The position numbers were made by a program, and so were the translations under genes. The notes under the pieces were generated by a model that made no database searches, had not been told where the DNA came from, and saw only the letters and a list, made by a program, of their open reading frames with translations. Below, one piece after another: positions 9,746 through 21,429 of a stretch of 64,000 nucleotides of DNA. The DNA is taken from NCBI GenBank assembly GCA_963920635.1, contig OY987298.1:110784035-110848034 (forward strand). Reading direction: 5' to 3'. Numbering within the stretch: position 1 is the stretch's first letter; each line of letters opens with the position of its first letter. This DNA comes from Pseudeuparius sepicola (Eukaryota; Arthropoda; Insecta; Coleoptera; Anthribidae).

Positions 9746-12337
9746 TTTTTAATTATATAAAAAATATTCGATAATTCCATATAATACTTTTGTGTACAAT
9801 TTCGCTCGCGAATGTCTACGATTCCTATCGGTGGCATCGACTTCGTAAACGACGTTCCAGGGCAGTGATTTTTGAAGTTTCAACGCCATGCACCTTACCT
9901 ATATTGATATGAAATGTTCGTTTTAAAATGTCATTTTCGTATTACAATAAATTTGAATTAAATTTTTGTTGTGTCCATAATGATGTTTATTTGTCCTATT
10001 GGTTTTGTGAATTTACTGGTTCGACTTACGACCTTATCTGTATGTCTAAGTATGGTGTGAGTGTTCAATCTCTTTTTGTTTTTATGTTGTAGTGCAGGAG
10101 GACTAGATTGTACATGAACAATTGACGGATGTCAAGTAGTTTAGGTATTGTCAGCTTGGAGGAAATGTGTATTGCTTTAAACGATTTCTATAAGTATACC
10201 TCTCCAAACAGATATTCTATACTTTAGGATAGAATTTAAAACGAAATACGAGTGTATGAATCTACCTATTTATACAATGAAAATATCGGATATAATTGGT
10301 AATGATCTGAACCTATTTACCTGTGTGGATAATTTAACCTGGGCGGACACTAAAATCTCTACTTTTGTCTTCGGTAAGGCACATTTGGCGCATCTGAGAT
10401 ATCTAATCTTCCGTTTACCAAATTAATATCTTCCTTGTTCCATCTTTTATTTCTACAAGACTACTACTGTGTCCATGTGGATCCTTCTCTTTTCTCTTTT
10501 GCAAATCCATCAATATCTGCTGCAGTTCATCACCTTTACAAGAACTTTTTTTAGCATTCACTCATTACACATTAAACACTATTTATCCAACAGCTCTTCA
10601 TTATGCGTCAAGTCTCCCCATGAGAAAAAAGAAAAGCAAGAGATTGTAACCTTAGTCATGGACGGAATCCCTGAACCGATTATTATGTACCTACTACAGT
10701 GGTCATAAAATTGTCTGTTGTGAATTGTACTTTGCGTTTCTTGTATCATATCCGCTTGGCTTTGAGTGTCTTATCAAACGGGATACTCAAAAACACCCAG
10801 TGATGATGAAGATGACCTGCAAAGACGCGTCAGCACCAATATTTTCACATTATATCAGTACTTGTCTGTCCCCTAATTTATATAATGCTGCTACTTTATA
10901 GTCGCAATTTAAATCAATTTTCTGTCTCAAAACGCGTCTTGCGGGGCTCGTAATGACCGTTCCATAATGCGAGCGGCAACTCCCCGGGACTGGACGAATT
11001 TGGAGGTAATTGCGCCCAGATCTCCGCTCCTAATGACCGCACACACACAGTCCATAACGATCGTCTGACACGAAACGCGTATCACCGGTAGCGCTGACAA
11101 ACTATTTCAAACGCTGCGGGTCCTCATGTAAAAAATTGGAATTCCAAACTTTGTGCCGATCAAACAATTATTGCTGATGAGCATTTTGCCTCCTGATATG
11201 CGACCTGCGGGCAATACCCCACACCAACGGTATTATTGCAGATTTCCAGGATTTAAAGCAACATGGTTGCGTAGGTATAAGCCAACAAAAATGAATCTGG
11301 ATATATAGGAATGGATGACTCACGCTAATGCAAATAACACGGTTTTATTTCGCTTCTACATTATGGGAAAAGGACGAGGTAATTTGTTTACATTGACATT
11401 TCTTAGATTCAGTCTTTCCTATTTTGTAAAATAGTAAAAATAGTTTTTTGATAGACTTGTATATGTATTATATATTGAGATACTTATATTTACAAAATAA
11501 CCCAAATCTGAATGTGCCAACAATAACATCTTTTTAAAATTATGAAAAAAACAAGTTGGTTTTGGTAATGTATTCCTATATTTTCGTTGGTTAAAATTAT
11601 TTCTATGAACTGAGGTTAAGGATCAGATAACAGTGACTACTCCTCGTCTTAATTTCCACCAATCGCAAACGCGCAATTTTGAATTACAAATGGTTTCTAG
11701 ATGGAAAAACTGTATGACAGCACCTGTCAGCAGTTTTTTCGAGTTTACCTGCGGCAGAACTTGACAGCTGTTGTATAATAGGTAGTATGTTTTCTAAGCT
11801 ATGTGTATGCAGAATAATCTGTTACTCATGAAATAGTCTTGTCAAATACCATTCGGACATCTAATTTTTCCTGTGAAAAAAATCCAAAAAAAACACAATG
11901 CTAAGTAATATTTTTTAACAAAATGCTTTCGTGCAGGTCCAAAAATCCTCGTCTTCGACTCGGATTTTTGTTGCCACCAGCACTCATGCTTCTTGTTAAA
12001 ATATTACTTAGCAAGGTGTTTTTCGATTTTTTTCGAAAAAATTAGATGTCCTTGGGATATTACTTACGATAAAAGGTTTGCCAATGTCCATTACGTCCAG
12101 GGTGTTGAAATGAGAAAGTTCACCTATTCCTGGATCTTACTAGGTGAGTATCCTCTCTTACTTCACGAAGCAGATTTAAACACTACGAAAAGGTTGAAAT
12201 AAGTTCAAGCGTGAAATTGAGAAAATATTGAGGAAATAATGAGCTCTATCAAAAGCCTAGGTAACCTGGGCATCTACAGTGTTTCTGGTTTTTCGTGTTA
12301 ACATCCCTGGAAATATAAGTAAGCAACACTGCGAGTA
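9746..12337. other. Intronic DNA, no gene recognised
   Basis: No repeat family or exon was recognised. 10920-11120 is more GC-balanced than the rest and contains CTCGTAATGACCG and CTCCTAATGACCG about 95 bases apart, a pattern seen in conserved non-coding elements. Conservation cannot be tested here. Confidence 0.45.
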
Positions 12338-12560
12338 TGGTCCTGTTGATCAGTCAACTATTTCGAAGTAACTCTAAGATGCTTTAAAGTTCCTATATTT
12401 TGCTGAATATTCACACCCTCCAGAATATAACCCCCTGTATATTTTTTGTTCAAATTTGGTATGTGGGGGTTTTGGGTTTTGGTGTGTCCTGATTAACACT
12501 GTGGTGTCAGATTTAAACTAAAAATATGCCTAATATGGTTTTTCGGAAAACGCACCCGTC
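12338..12560 (-). repeat. Repeat family A, copy 2 (partial)
   Basis: Contains CCCTGTATATTTTTTGTTCAAA, TTTGGTATGTGGGGG and CCTGATTAACACTGTGGTG, matching the minus orientation of family A copies at 48600-48900 and 56740-57110. Confidence 0.65.
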
Positions 12561-13540
12561 TGAAAAATGGCAGTAGGCCGGGATTTCGCAGCAATGCCTC
12601 ACAAATGATGACCTTTCAAGGTCATATCTATAAAAATTGCCCAGTTAAATTCCCCCAACCTACTTAGATTTTCAGGGGTGTCAACACAAAAAACCAAACG
12701 CACTGTATTAGAGTATTGGAAACCCAAAGACATGAAGACTTCAAAGAATTGCAGTGGATAAGCTAAATAATATGATATAATTATTCACCTCCATGAAATG
12801 CAGTTAAATATAGTTTATTTGATAAAACATCACATATTTACTGACCTATAGAATTATAGTTTGAATGTGTGGAGATAAAATATTATTCGAATTTTTTAGA
12901 TCTTCTATGAAGATAAGTCATTTACTTACTACGTACAACGTGCAAAATATGGTGAGTAATAGGCAATAACAACTAAAAGTCAACTAATGACTTGTTTTTA
13001 GTCCAAAAATTAACCAAAAACCCAATATGAAAAATTATAAAAGATGGAAATTTTTCTGAATCACTCAGCGAGACATTTGTGATTTCTCAGATCGATTACG
13101 AAAAATGTACAAAATAGCCACCAACTAGTTTTTATTTAGCCACCACAAATTGCCAATAGAGCGGCTTGTCGTGCATAATAGTGCCAAAAGATATTAATGT
13201 TAGACCCATGATTTTATAAAGCAAATTATTTTGTACCTGTAAAAATACATGTGTAAAAAAATTCTAGGCATAATAAATGAGACTGGAGTTCATAAGTGGC
13301 GCCCCCTGGCTGTTGCGAATATTGCACTATAATATAATAATTATGAGAGATCTATGAACGTGTGCAAAAGATCATTAAAATCTATCAAGCCGTTTAGAAG
13401 ATATTATAGCATTTAGAGCCTGTTTTAAGGCCCTACGGGCACTTAATATACGTAGAGCATTGAGCACAAAAGAAGAAATAAGGGTCACTTTATTTTTTGA
13501 GTAGAATACCCCTGTGCCCTGTGCTAAGGGTGGCATTTGT
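12561..13540. other. Intronic DNA, no gene recognised
   Basis: AT-rich, no exon, terminal repeat or transposase motif recognised. Confidence 0.5.
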
Positions 13541-13785
13541 TTTTTTTTTATATCGTCATGGTGGCAGCGCTATTCCACTTAATGCTATGATTTTTTTCTA
13601 CGCGAGGGATGTTTTTATGGGAAATCTGACATCGTAGCTTTATACTGCACCCCCTGAAACTCTAATGTCCCAAGTTTTATTAATTTACTTCACAACTGCA
13701 TAAGGATACTTCCTACACACAAAAATTATCAAAATCATGTAGCACATCACAATTGTACAGGGTGGATCAAATCTGTATATGTTTG
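13541..13785. repeat. Repeat family C, copy 1
   Basis: Shares GCTATGATTTTTTTC, CGTAGCTTTAT and TCCCAAGTTTTATTAATTTACTTC with 31290-31510. It ends near TACAGGGTGGATC, the usual CAGGGTG terminus. Confidence 0.6.
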
Positions 13786-14179
13786 TAAAAAACGACAAAG
13801 GTGTACCTAACTGTGATAAAAGGAAATCTATGCAAAGTTGCATCTTTGACAGTTGACATTGTGTTCTTTGATGCGGTTCAAAACTAATTTCTACACATTT
13901 CTAACCTGCGATAATGTGGCAAAACAACCGCACAAAGCTTATAGCGTTGTTTTTATTTTTGAGAGTTATGGCATCACATTTTTTATGGCATCACATTTTT
14001 TAGAAATTGAACACCCGTTTTTTTAAATTGGCTTTAGATTAATAATTAATAATTTTGTTCTAACTTGGCAGTAGAACGAAGAAAAATATTTATGGATCCT
14101 AAATATAGCGATAAATGAATAATAAAAATAATAAAAAAATTCTCCAGTATAAATACTCCCATACCCTTTGAATACCACT

Positions 14180-14445
14180 AAGTATTTATATTTTAAATAC
14201 TTCAGAGTACCTATATTTAAAATACTTTGAAGTATTTAAATACTAAATTGGGTATTTAAATACTAGAAATGAGTATTTAAAACCAAAAAGTATTTAAATT
14301 GAGTGAAATACTAAATAATATTTAATATTTAAATACTTTTAACTTCAAAATAGTATTTTGTATTTAAATACTTTTTCTAATAATCAAGTATTTAGTATTT
14401 ACCATTTAAATACTTTTCAAAAGTATTTTGCCCAGATCTGCCAAA
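14180..14445. repeat. TATTTAAATAC low-complexity array
   Basis: Many irregular copies of AGTATTTAAATAC, a self-complementary motif, ending at AAAGTATTTTGCCCAG. Such arrays are known to me as the core of some insect MITEs, but no left end was found here. Confidence 0.6.
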
Positions 14446-14469
14446 AATAAAAAAAAGTTATTACACCGT

Positions 14470-15020
14470 GTATGAAGTACCTATCTAATAACAAACGACT
14501 AGAAAAGTTGGTGATATCCTTTGACGGTGACATCAGGTCTTACTGGAGCATTCCCCAAACAACAATAATCCATGTTTTAGATTTAAAAAATACAAATACT
14601 ATACCAGACTCCCTTTGTCTGGCCGTTCACTGGCCGAGAACGTTAAACAATACAAATAGCAGCGCCATTCGCGGCATACGAATACGTTCGATTAAGGACA
14701 TGCGACGGTAAACATGACGTCAGCAGTCGCATCTGCATAATTTCCATTGGCCCATTGTGGCCGACGATGTGCGACGCTGCTCAAATAATTCTGCTCCTAT
14801 TAATAAAATAAAAAATAAAATTTTTAAAGAGACTCTTCGGGCCATCGAATTTAGTAGGAAAGACAGTATTGATAGACATTTCCTTTCAGGCGATTCTTCC
14901 GTAAATGTCAAGCAAAACATCTCCATATTATATTCCCACCAAATTTGTTCACAAATCTGATATAATCTCATAAAATGTAATAATAGTACCACAAATTCAT
15001 AAATAAAAATCAAGTCTATA
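14470..15020. other. Intronic DNA, no gene recognised
   Basis: Balanced base composition between about 14510 and 14900. Frames of 79 codons (plus) and 134 codons (minus, running into the next repeat) have no recognisable domain. Possibly unique conserved DNA. Confidence 0.45.
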
Positions 15021-15026
15021 AGCATA

Positions 15027-16005
15027 CAGGGTGAGTTTTTTTTATGATCAGTATGGGGATCTCGGAAACTAGCGGAGATACAAGGAAGGTAAAACGGGAA
15101 AAGAATTGAAGTTTTCTGGCCCAATTTAACGCGTCTTGTGGATTTTTGAAAAAGGCATCTCTTACTAGATATTTTGAAAAAATGAAATTTTGGCGATTTA
15201 TTCTAATCCGTATAGCCTCGTTGTTTCTGACTTTAAAAAAGGTGTAGATACCAAAGTTGGAGGGATTTGTGTCCCCAATTCGGTTAACATGTCCTACTTT
15301 CCCAGACAGCTGTCATTTTCGAGATATGGCGCAAATATGTGTTTTTTACAATGAATAAAGAACCCCAGGAAGGAGCCAAAGCTCTATGGGCATTATAAAA
15401 TACGTGAGACGGAAATCGCCCTGTATGGAGACTGAATTTTGACAAAATATTTTTATATTTGACAGTTGTCACGGTGGTTTGTGCTATTAGATATTTGTGT
15501 AGTTCTTCGATAAGTACTTTTTGGAGATCTATTATGGTTAGCTGTGCAGCCTGCGGCTAATCCGTGACTACCAGAACAAAATGTTTGGGGGATAACATTC
15601 CATCGGTAAGTACTTTTGTAAACCGGAAACGGCATGCCGCCATATGCAGAGACTGGACCGGTCTAGCGTAAAGCCCAAATTTGCTCCTTCCTGGGGTTCT
15701 TTATTCATAGGTTTTTTAAGTGGAAACCATAGTTGCCCATGGTCTCAAAAAATCAGGCATTTTTAAAGCTTTCCAACGATATAATAATTACTCGATATGG
15801 TTATTCAGAAAAATAAAGGAAATAACTACTATGGTTTCCTTTTAAAAAACACAAGTTTGTGTCATTTCTCGAAAATGGCAACTGTCACGGAAATTAGGAC
15901 ATGGGAACACAATTCCCTCCAACTTTGTTATTATTTACACCTTTTATCTAAAATCAGAAACAACGAAGCTAGATGGATTAAAATAAATCGCCAAAATTTC
16001 TCAGC
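15027..16005. repeat. Foldback family B with internal insertion
   Basis: Starts with CAGGGTGAG after a TA (15025-15026). The left arm runs to about 15778 and is interrupted by an inserted element at 15349-15710. The right arm (15779-16005) repeats AAAACACAAGTTTGTG, CATTTCTCGAAAATGGC and CCCTCCAACTTTG in inverted orientation. The outer right end is missing. Related to 3520-3888. Confidence 0.7.
15349..15710. mobile_element. hAT-type MITE with 8-bp target duplication
   Basis: The ends are CAATGAATAAAGAACCCC and, inverted, CTATGAATAAAGAACCCC, continuing as AGGAAGGAGC on both sides. GTTTTTTA is duplicated at 15341-15348 and 15711-15718, the 8-bp size typical of hAT elements. It splits foldback family B, and the related copy at 3520-3888 is continuous at this place. 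The interior encodes nothing recognisable. Solo ends of the same family occur at 21318 and 43747. Confidence 0.75.
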
Positions 16006-16182
16006 TTGCCAATAGTGGCAAACTGAGAGGAAGTATTGTGAGTATAATCAAAGCGCGATAGTCTGAAAATAGTCCAGGGAGTGTGGCTACTGCATGGTAT
16101 ATTATAGCTCAGAACATAGGTGTGAAGGTAGCCGACCCTTGGCCGACGTGCGAGCTGTCCAGACCCAATGCCTACGATCATA

Positions 16183-17161
16183 TTACCGGCCGGAAGATTC
16201 TCTACAGTATTTCGAGGTTCGGTAACACCACCTTAGCGGTGGGGACAGCTGACCTGCGACTTCAGTTAACCCCCACAAGAAAAAGTCTAGCGGGGTCAAA
16301 TCGCACGATCTTGGTGGCCAATTCACGTCACCTCTGCGAGAGATAACCATACCCTCAAATCGTTCATGCGCAGAATGTCCATCGTGGCGTCTGCTGTGTG
16401 GCACGTAGCCCCGTCCTGCTGGAACCACATGTCGCCTACCTATTACATATCGTTCAATTTGGGCCAGAAGGAAATCTGTTAGCATCGTTTTGTAGCGCTC
16501 TCCGTTAATGCTGATGGCCTCACCAACGTCATTTTCAAAAAAGTACGGACCAATGACACCGCCGGCCCAAAATCCGCACCAAACAGTAACTTTTTGTGGA
16601 TGCCTTGCCACCTGGTGAACCTCGTGTGGGTTGGCGTCGTCCCATATACGGCAATTTTGCTTGTTAACAAAGCCATTCATCCATAAAATTCGCCTCGTCG
16701 CTAAAGATAATTTTTCGGCCAAAATTAGGGCCCCCTTCAAAACGCTCCGAAGCCCAGTCAGCGAACAAACGGCGTTGTCTATGGTCATTAACTTTGAGCT
16801 CCTGGGTCGGTTGCATCTTGTACAGGTGTAGGCCCAAGTCCCGACGCAAAATTCGCCAAGTTAAAGTCTTGGAAAGACCTAGTTCCCGTGCACGGCGAGG
16901 AATTGACTGCCTCGCTTTCTCGTGAACAGCGGCAATGTTCTCGGCCGATCTGGCGTTCCTTTGACGTAAGGGTGTTGGCTGCTTGTTTACCGAACCGGCT
17001 GTCTCGAATTTGGCCACCAAACATTGAAGAGTCGACTTTGAAGGGCCACCGCGTCTGCCGTAAACTGGGCGCAACGCGCGCAAAGTTTGCACTAACGAAC
17101 ACTCATTTTGATAATAAAGTTTTATCATTTGGACGTGCTGCTCAATGGTGTAACTTGCCAT
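16183..17161 (-). pseudogene. Mariner-like transposase, broken
   Basis: Starts at the ATG at 17161 (MASYTIEQHVQMIKLYYQ). The first about 110 residues form a helix-turn-helix region of the kind often found in insect mariner-like transposases. IIFSDEANF carries the first catalytic D, near 16685. A frameshift follows, then MNGFVNKQNCRIWDDANP and VTVWCGFWAGGVIGPYFF in another frame. QQDGATCHTADATMD with the second D is in a third frame (about 16420), and CDLTPLDFFLWG with the third acidic residue is back in the second frame. At least three frameshifts and an absent C-terminus make it non-functional. The frame then runs into the element's own left inverted repeat. Confidence 0.85.
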
Positions 17162-17474
17162 GGTGATTTGGCATCAGTGACTGAATAATAAACACCAGAT
17201 TAGACAGACGCCACCAAAACAACAGGGCTGCCACAGGATGCCAACATCGACCTGTCCCAATTGAAAAACCCTTTATCTACTACCTACTTCTACATCAAAA
17301 TAATGTATTCTGTCGAGGACCCATTGCACCCACCATCTAATAACATTATTAATTAGGACACTAAGGAGGTGTAACCGATCCTAGAAATATTGTAGAGAAT
17401 CTTCCGGCCGGTAAGTATGATCGTAGGCATTGAGTCTGGACGTCTTGCACGACGCGCGTGCGTCGGCCAGTTAA

Positions 17475-17812
17475 GAGGGGGTTGCCGACAGCGAAAGTGA
17501 AGTTAGATTTCGTATTTTTTTAAGTTGTATAGCATAAAATCTAATAACATTTTACCTGGCAAAAATTTAGTACAAACATCTCTGTCTTCATTTTAATCAT
17601 AGGATGTTACAAGCAGCGTTTTGTTTTATAGCTTATGAAAACCTTGGGAAAAATAATAATTCCAGTGCATATGCTTTTAAGATCTTATGATTAAAATGAA
17701 GACAGAGATGTTTGTACTAAATTTTTGCCAGGTAATATGTTAATAGATTTTATGCTATACAACTTAAAAAAATACGAAATCTAAGGTCACTTTCGCTGTC
17801 GGCAACCCTCTC
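17475..17812. mobile_element. piggyBac-type MITE inserted in the mariner-like terminal repeat
   Basis: Perfect TTAA at 17471-17474 and 17813-17816. The ends GAGGGGGTTGCCGACAGC and, inverted, GAGAGGGTTGCCGACAGC start inverted repeats of roughly 130 bases each, leaving a short loop. TTAA duplication is the piggyBac signature. Removing the MITE joins GGCCAG-TTAA-GGGTTGGCTG, which continues the mariner-like inverted repeat seen at 16110-16150. Half of a second copy lies at 2542-2681. Confidence 0.85.
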
Positions 17813-17848
17813 TTAAGGGTTGGCTGTCTTCGCACCGATGCTCTGCTA

Positions 17849-19504
17849 TTCCAAGATCCGTTTTAGAGGATTGATTTATTTTCCCATATTTATTTATGAT
17901 ACACTCGACGTTAATCTCGGGTCATCATATTCTCACTCGTAAGAATTTACATGTACAAAACACTATAGCTACTTTGAAGATATACTCAGACAATTTGGGC
18001 ATGACTATGTTTATCTTCTAAAGTGGCACAATCAGTGACTCTGAGTTTGGCTCGTACATTGAGAAAATGCGTTAAAGAAAACAGAACAGTCGAATATTAT
18101 TATTTTGCGTACATTTTTCTTTTGGAAATGAGCTTATCTATGTTTTGAATTATCTGTCGAATGTTGCTGGTGCTGGTGTAATTATTCATAGCTCGAACAA
18201 GATTGCCATCCAAGTATTCTCAAATGATTGATCCAATTCTGCCCACGTGATCCACTCAATACAGACCACCATTGCTTCTTTTAGTTGGATGACATGAACA
18301 ATAGAATAGTATACTTATAAATGTACCATTAAAACTAAAACGGAAAACACTAAGACCACTGTTGTATATTTGAAATTAATTATAATGTGATATCTATCAC
18401 TTTTGAAATATAAGTATATAACAACAATTTTCTTGAACCGTCTATATTGAACCGGGGCGAGGTGTAAGTACACATAAAAACATACGGGTTATTTTATATA
18501 GCAAAAAGTTTATTATGTACTGAACGTCTTTATTGGAGGTACTATACTAGATGTCCTAAATAACATCTATAACAACCACCTTAAAATAAATGGTAGACCT
18601 TAATGAGGTGCCTTGCCTACTTGGTAGCTGAAAGTCGTTTAGTTCCTTCGGGCAGCAGTATCCTGCATTTCATATACATATTCTTCGACGACTAGTAATG
18701 GATTTTTCTCTATGAAAGGCCGGCACTTATGCAGGAAGCAATTTAAATAGCTCCACAAATATGCCCGTCGGCTCTTCCTTTATATCGGCAAAGCAAGATT
18801 CGTTCGATTAAAACAAATCAAGCCGTCTTGTCCACAAAGGAATTAATGCAAATGGTACACGCCGCTTACCACAGATACAGACCATTATAATATCTAATTG
18901 GGGAAGGCTAATCCAATTTGAGCCGCCCATGTCGTACGCCATTGATAAAAACAGGAGAGAACGACGAGCCTGAGCGGAAGCACTTTATTAGGCATTTCGC
19001 AAGTAAACAAGAATTCATTTTGGCGCTAATGGTGATTTTTTAATTGGGGATGTCCTTGGTTGCCGATAAAGGTGAAAATTAACAACATGCATGTTATGAT
19101 GAGCCTACCGAGACCAATGAAAGTGTTGTCTACGTTACATACTCAGACGGATTAACAACTTTTAAATTATTTTCTAATAACAATTAATTATCACATAATA
19201 ATATATTATGTAGGCAATTAAAACTTATCCTTTATGTAGAAAAAATCGATATCCATAACGTTAGTAACAAAAGGTGCTGCGGGGTTTTATACGGAAGTCC
19301 ATAATTTTAAGATCTGAGATTTACCTAAACATTTTTGCTAGTTGCACAGTTAAAAACGGATTATATGATTTAATATGGATTCTGTGGGAATTGCTCACAC
19401 GAATCGATTAATTTTCCGGCTCCTGATACTTATAGTATAATAATATGAATATTTTTATATTTTCTGCATTTGTCAAATAGTATGCTAGTGAGATAGTACT
19501 GCTG
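17849..19504. other. Intronic DNA, no gene recognised
   Basis: No repeat family or exon recognised. 18620-19050 is less AT-rich than its flanks but has no open frame of note. Confidence 0.5.
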
Positions 19505-20262
19505 ACTTACCACAAACTGCCTTTTCCTTAGACAAGGAAAGAGAGAGGACACCGCGCTTGCCTACCCTGCCGTGTATAGATTTTGTTAGATCGTTTTGAA
19601 CGGCGGCCATTTTATATGTGGCAGACAAAGCGAGTACGTTGTGAGTTAATTTCGTAAATTTGTGAATTAAAATTAACAGTGATTAAGGGGAAAATATACT
19701 CTTTACAATGGTGAAAAAGCAGAAGTGAAAAGCAAGAGCCCGGGATTTCGTTTCACAGGTAAATATTTAACAAGCCCTTGGAAAGATGTCCTAAAACTTT
19801 TTTTCAATATAACTTCTTCAAATTTCTTCTACCTTTTAGTATGATCAAGTGCATTGTTTTGTTTGTAAATAGGACCAATATAATGATTTTTTAACATAGT
19901 TTTTATTGAAAATTTCTTAATTGGTTAGGATAGTTTCATAAAATATGGGCTAGTTTCCATGGGCGTGCATTATTTACTTTATTTTGATTGATTCGAAATC
20001 ACCGCAAATAAACCAATATATTTCAGCATTTGACACTAGCTTTACATCTGGGATATTATATGAAAATAAATACCAATATTTCAAATTACATGTAAGTCAA
20101 AATTAACTACCTTTTCATTTTTAACATTTTTGTGATATTGGCTAAGAACACGTTTCATACTACGCCCTTGGCCTGTCGTGCGACGTGGCAGTCGGTAACA
20201 CGGCCGCGAGCGCTGTTAGGCGTTCTCTCTCTTTCTTTGTCTATAAGGTCTTTTCATACATT
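19505..20262. repeat. Candidate inverted-repeat element
   Basis: TTAGACAAGGAAAGAGAGAG near 19531 is matched in inverted orientation by CTCTCTCTTTCTTTGTCTATAAGG near 20225. GC-rich stretches lie inside both ends. On the minus strand a 34-codon frame beginning at an ATG near 19611 runs to a GTAAGT donor at 19511. It sits in this inverted-repeat structure and matches nothing known. Element identity is uncertain. Confidence 0.4.
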
Positions 20263-20748
20263 TTCGAAATAATGTCAAAACAGAGAAACATGCTGTAAAA
20301 CAGGACAGTGTTTTGAGAAAATTAAAATAAGTATAGGTATACCTACCTTCGACCTACCTACCTAATGTGCATAATATGAATGTAGTTAATTTTTGAAACG
20401 GGGAAAATTTTCCAACAATGTATAAAAAATTATGTTTCAGTACTTATCACAATAATTATTGTTTTTCGGTAGTTTTTCACAGTATATTTCCAAAGTCAAA
20501 TGTGTTTCCAATAAAAACTAACTATTAACGTATGCATAGTTTCGTTTTAAAAAATCAAGGTGGTTAAATAAACAGGGGGTTATGGAAATGAAATAGGTAC
20601 TTAAACCCCAGGATGACCCATCGAAAACTTTTCAACTCCCTTATTTCGAAATTTGTTGACTTGAAAACACTAGGATCTATTTATCATTCAAAGAACAAAC
20701 AAATAAGGATGGATTTTTATACCTGTGAAATATAAATTAAAAGGCATG
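20263..20748. other. Intronic DNA, no gene recognised
   Basis: AT-rich unique-looking sequence, no features seen. Confidence 0.5.
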
Positions 20749-20749
20749 T

Positions 20750-21005
20750 TTTTTTTTGGCTTACCAGGCAAACGATAGTCAGCTCAAAAAATGCACTCGA
20801 ACCGGAATTCAAACCCGGGACTCCTACTGGCCGGAAGGCGCTTTGAAAATAAGTTTAATAATTACCACCTAGCCGATGAAACCCATTATACTCCGGTAGC
20901 TTAGTTGGTTCAAAGGGCCTACGGCACCAGTAGGAGTCCCGGATTCAAGTCCCGGTTGGAGTGCGTTGTTTTCAATTGATTAACCTTTACCTGGTATGCC
21001 ACAAA
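20750..21005. repeat. Inverted pair of tRNA-like SINE heads
   Basis: The plus copy at 20890-20964 has a 7-bp pairing acceptor (ACTCCGG with TTGGAGT), an A-box-like TAGCTTAGTTGG, an anticodon-type stem CCTAC/GTAGG with loop GGCACCA, and a B-box region CGGATTCAAGTCC. The loop lacks the invariant U33, so it is not a usable tRNA. The minus copy (20793-20880 region) shares AGTAGGAGTCCCGG, and the outer flanks (ACCAGG and CCTGGT) also pair. I infer two tRNA-derived SINEs or a duplicated tRNA-like unit forming a foldback. Confidence 0.6.
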
Positions 21006-21317
21006 AACATCCCTGTGACGTCATTGTTTGCGGGGACACATTTTGATGTAAATATACATGATGCTGTAAAAAAAGTGGATCCATCCGTTGACCACAGATT
21101 CTTTTCTTATGTCATTTTTTATTTAGAAGCCTCTGTTTCAAAACAAGTACAGGCGGTTAAAGTTTAATTACAAAAGAAAATGAATTCTATTAATAACCGC
21201 TGTGCATATTTAGTTCAAATTTGGCACAAACCTGTTTGTAGTTTTAGACAAAAAAATCGAAGAACAAACAACAACAGGGGAGTGTTGTAAACATAGACTC
21301 CCCCCAACTTGAAATAT

Positions 21318-21425
21318 TTTAATAAAAAAAACCCAGGAAGGAGCAAATTTGGGCTTAAAGCTGGACCGAGATAGTCTCGGCTTATGGCGGAATGCCGTTT
21401 CCGTTTTTACAGTGACGCGCATCTT
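21318..21425 (+). repeat. Solo end of the 15349 hAT-type MITE family
   Basis: AACCCAGGAAGGAGCAAATTTGGGCTT and CGGAATGCCGTTTCCG match the inverted right end at 15630-15700. The other end is absent. Confidence 0.55.
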
Positions 21426-21429
21426 TGAG

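Larger units (their letters stand above)
16107..17846. mobile_element. Mariner-like element with long inverted repeats
   Basis: Inverted repeats of about 130 bases (16107-16236, and 17361-17846 once the 346-bp MITE and its second TTAA are set aside) share CAATGCCTACGATCATA and ACCGGCCGGAAGATTCTC. TA borders both ends (16105-16106 and 17847-17848). The repeats enclose a broken transposase on the minus strand. The left repeat overlaps the transposase reading frame, so the last part of the gene appears deleted. Tc1/mariner superfamily by TA flanks and DDE motifs. Confidence 0.8.

Noticed and set aside
14720..15124. 134-codon minus-strand frame
   Set aside because: It crosses into the CAGGGTGAG foldback and has no domain; likely chance.
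19511..19611. Minus-strand 34-codon frame with ATG and GTAAGT donor, looking like a first exon
   Set aside because: It lies inside an inverted-repeat structure shared with 20200-20260 and matches no known N-terminus.
20890..20964. Functional tRNA gene
   Set aside because: Anticodon loop lacks U33, D-arm pairing is poor, and a diverged inverted copy lies next to it, as expected for a SINE.
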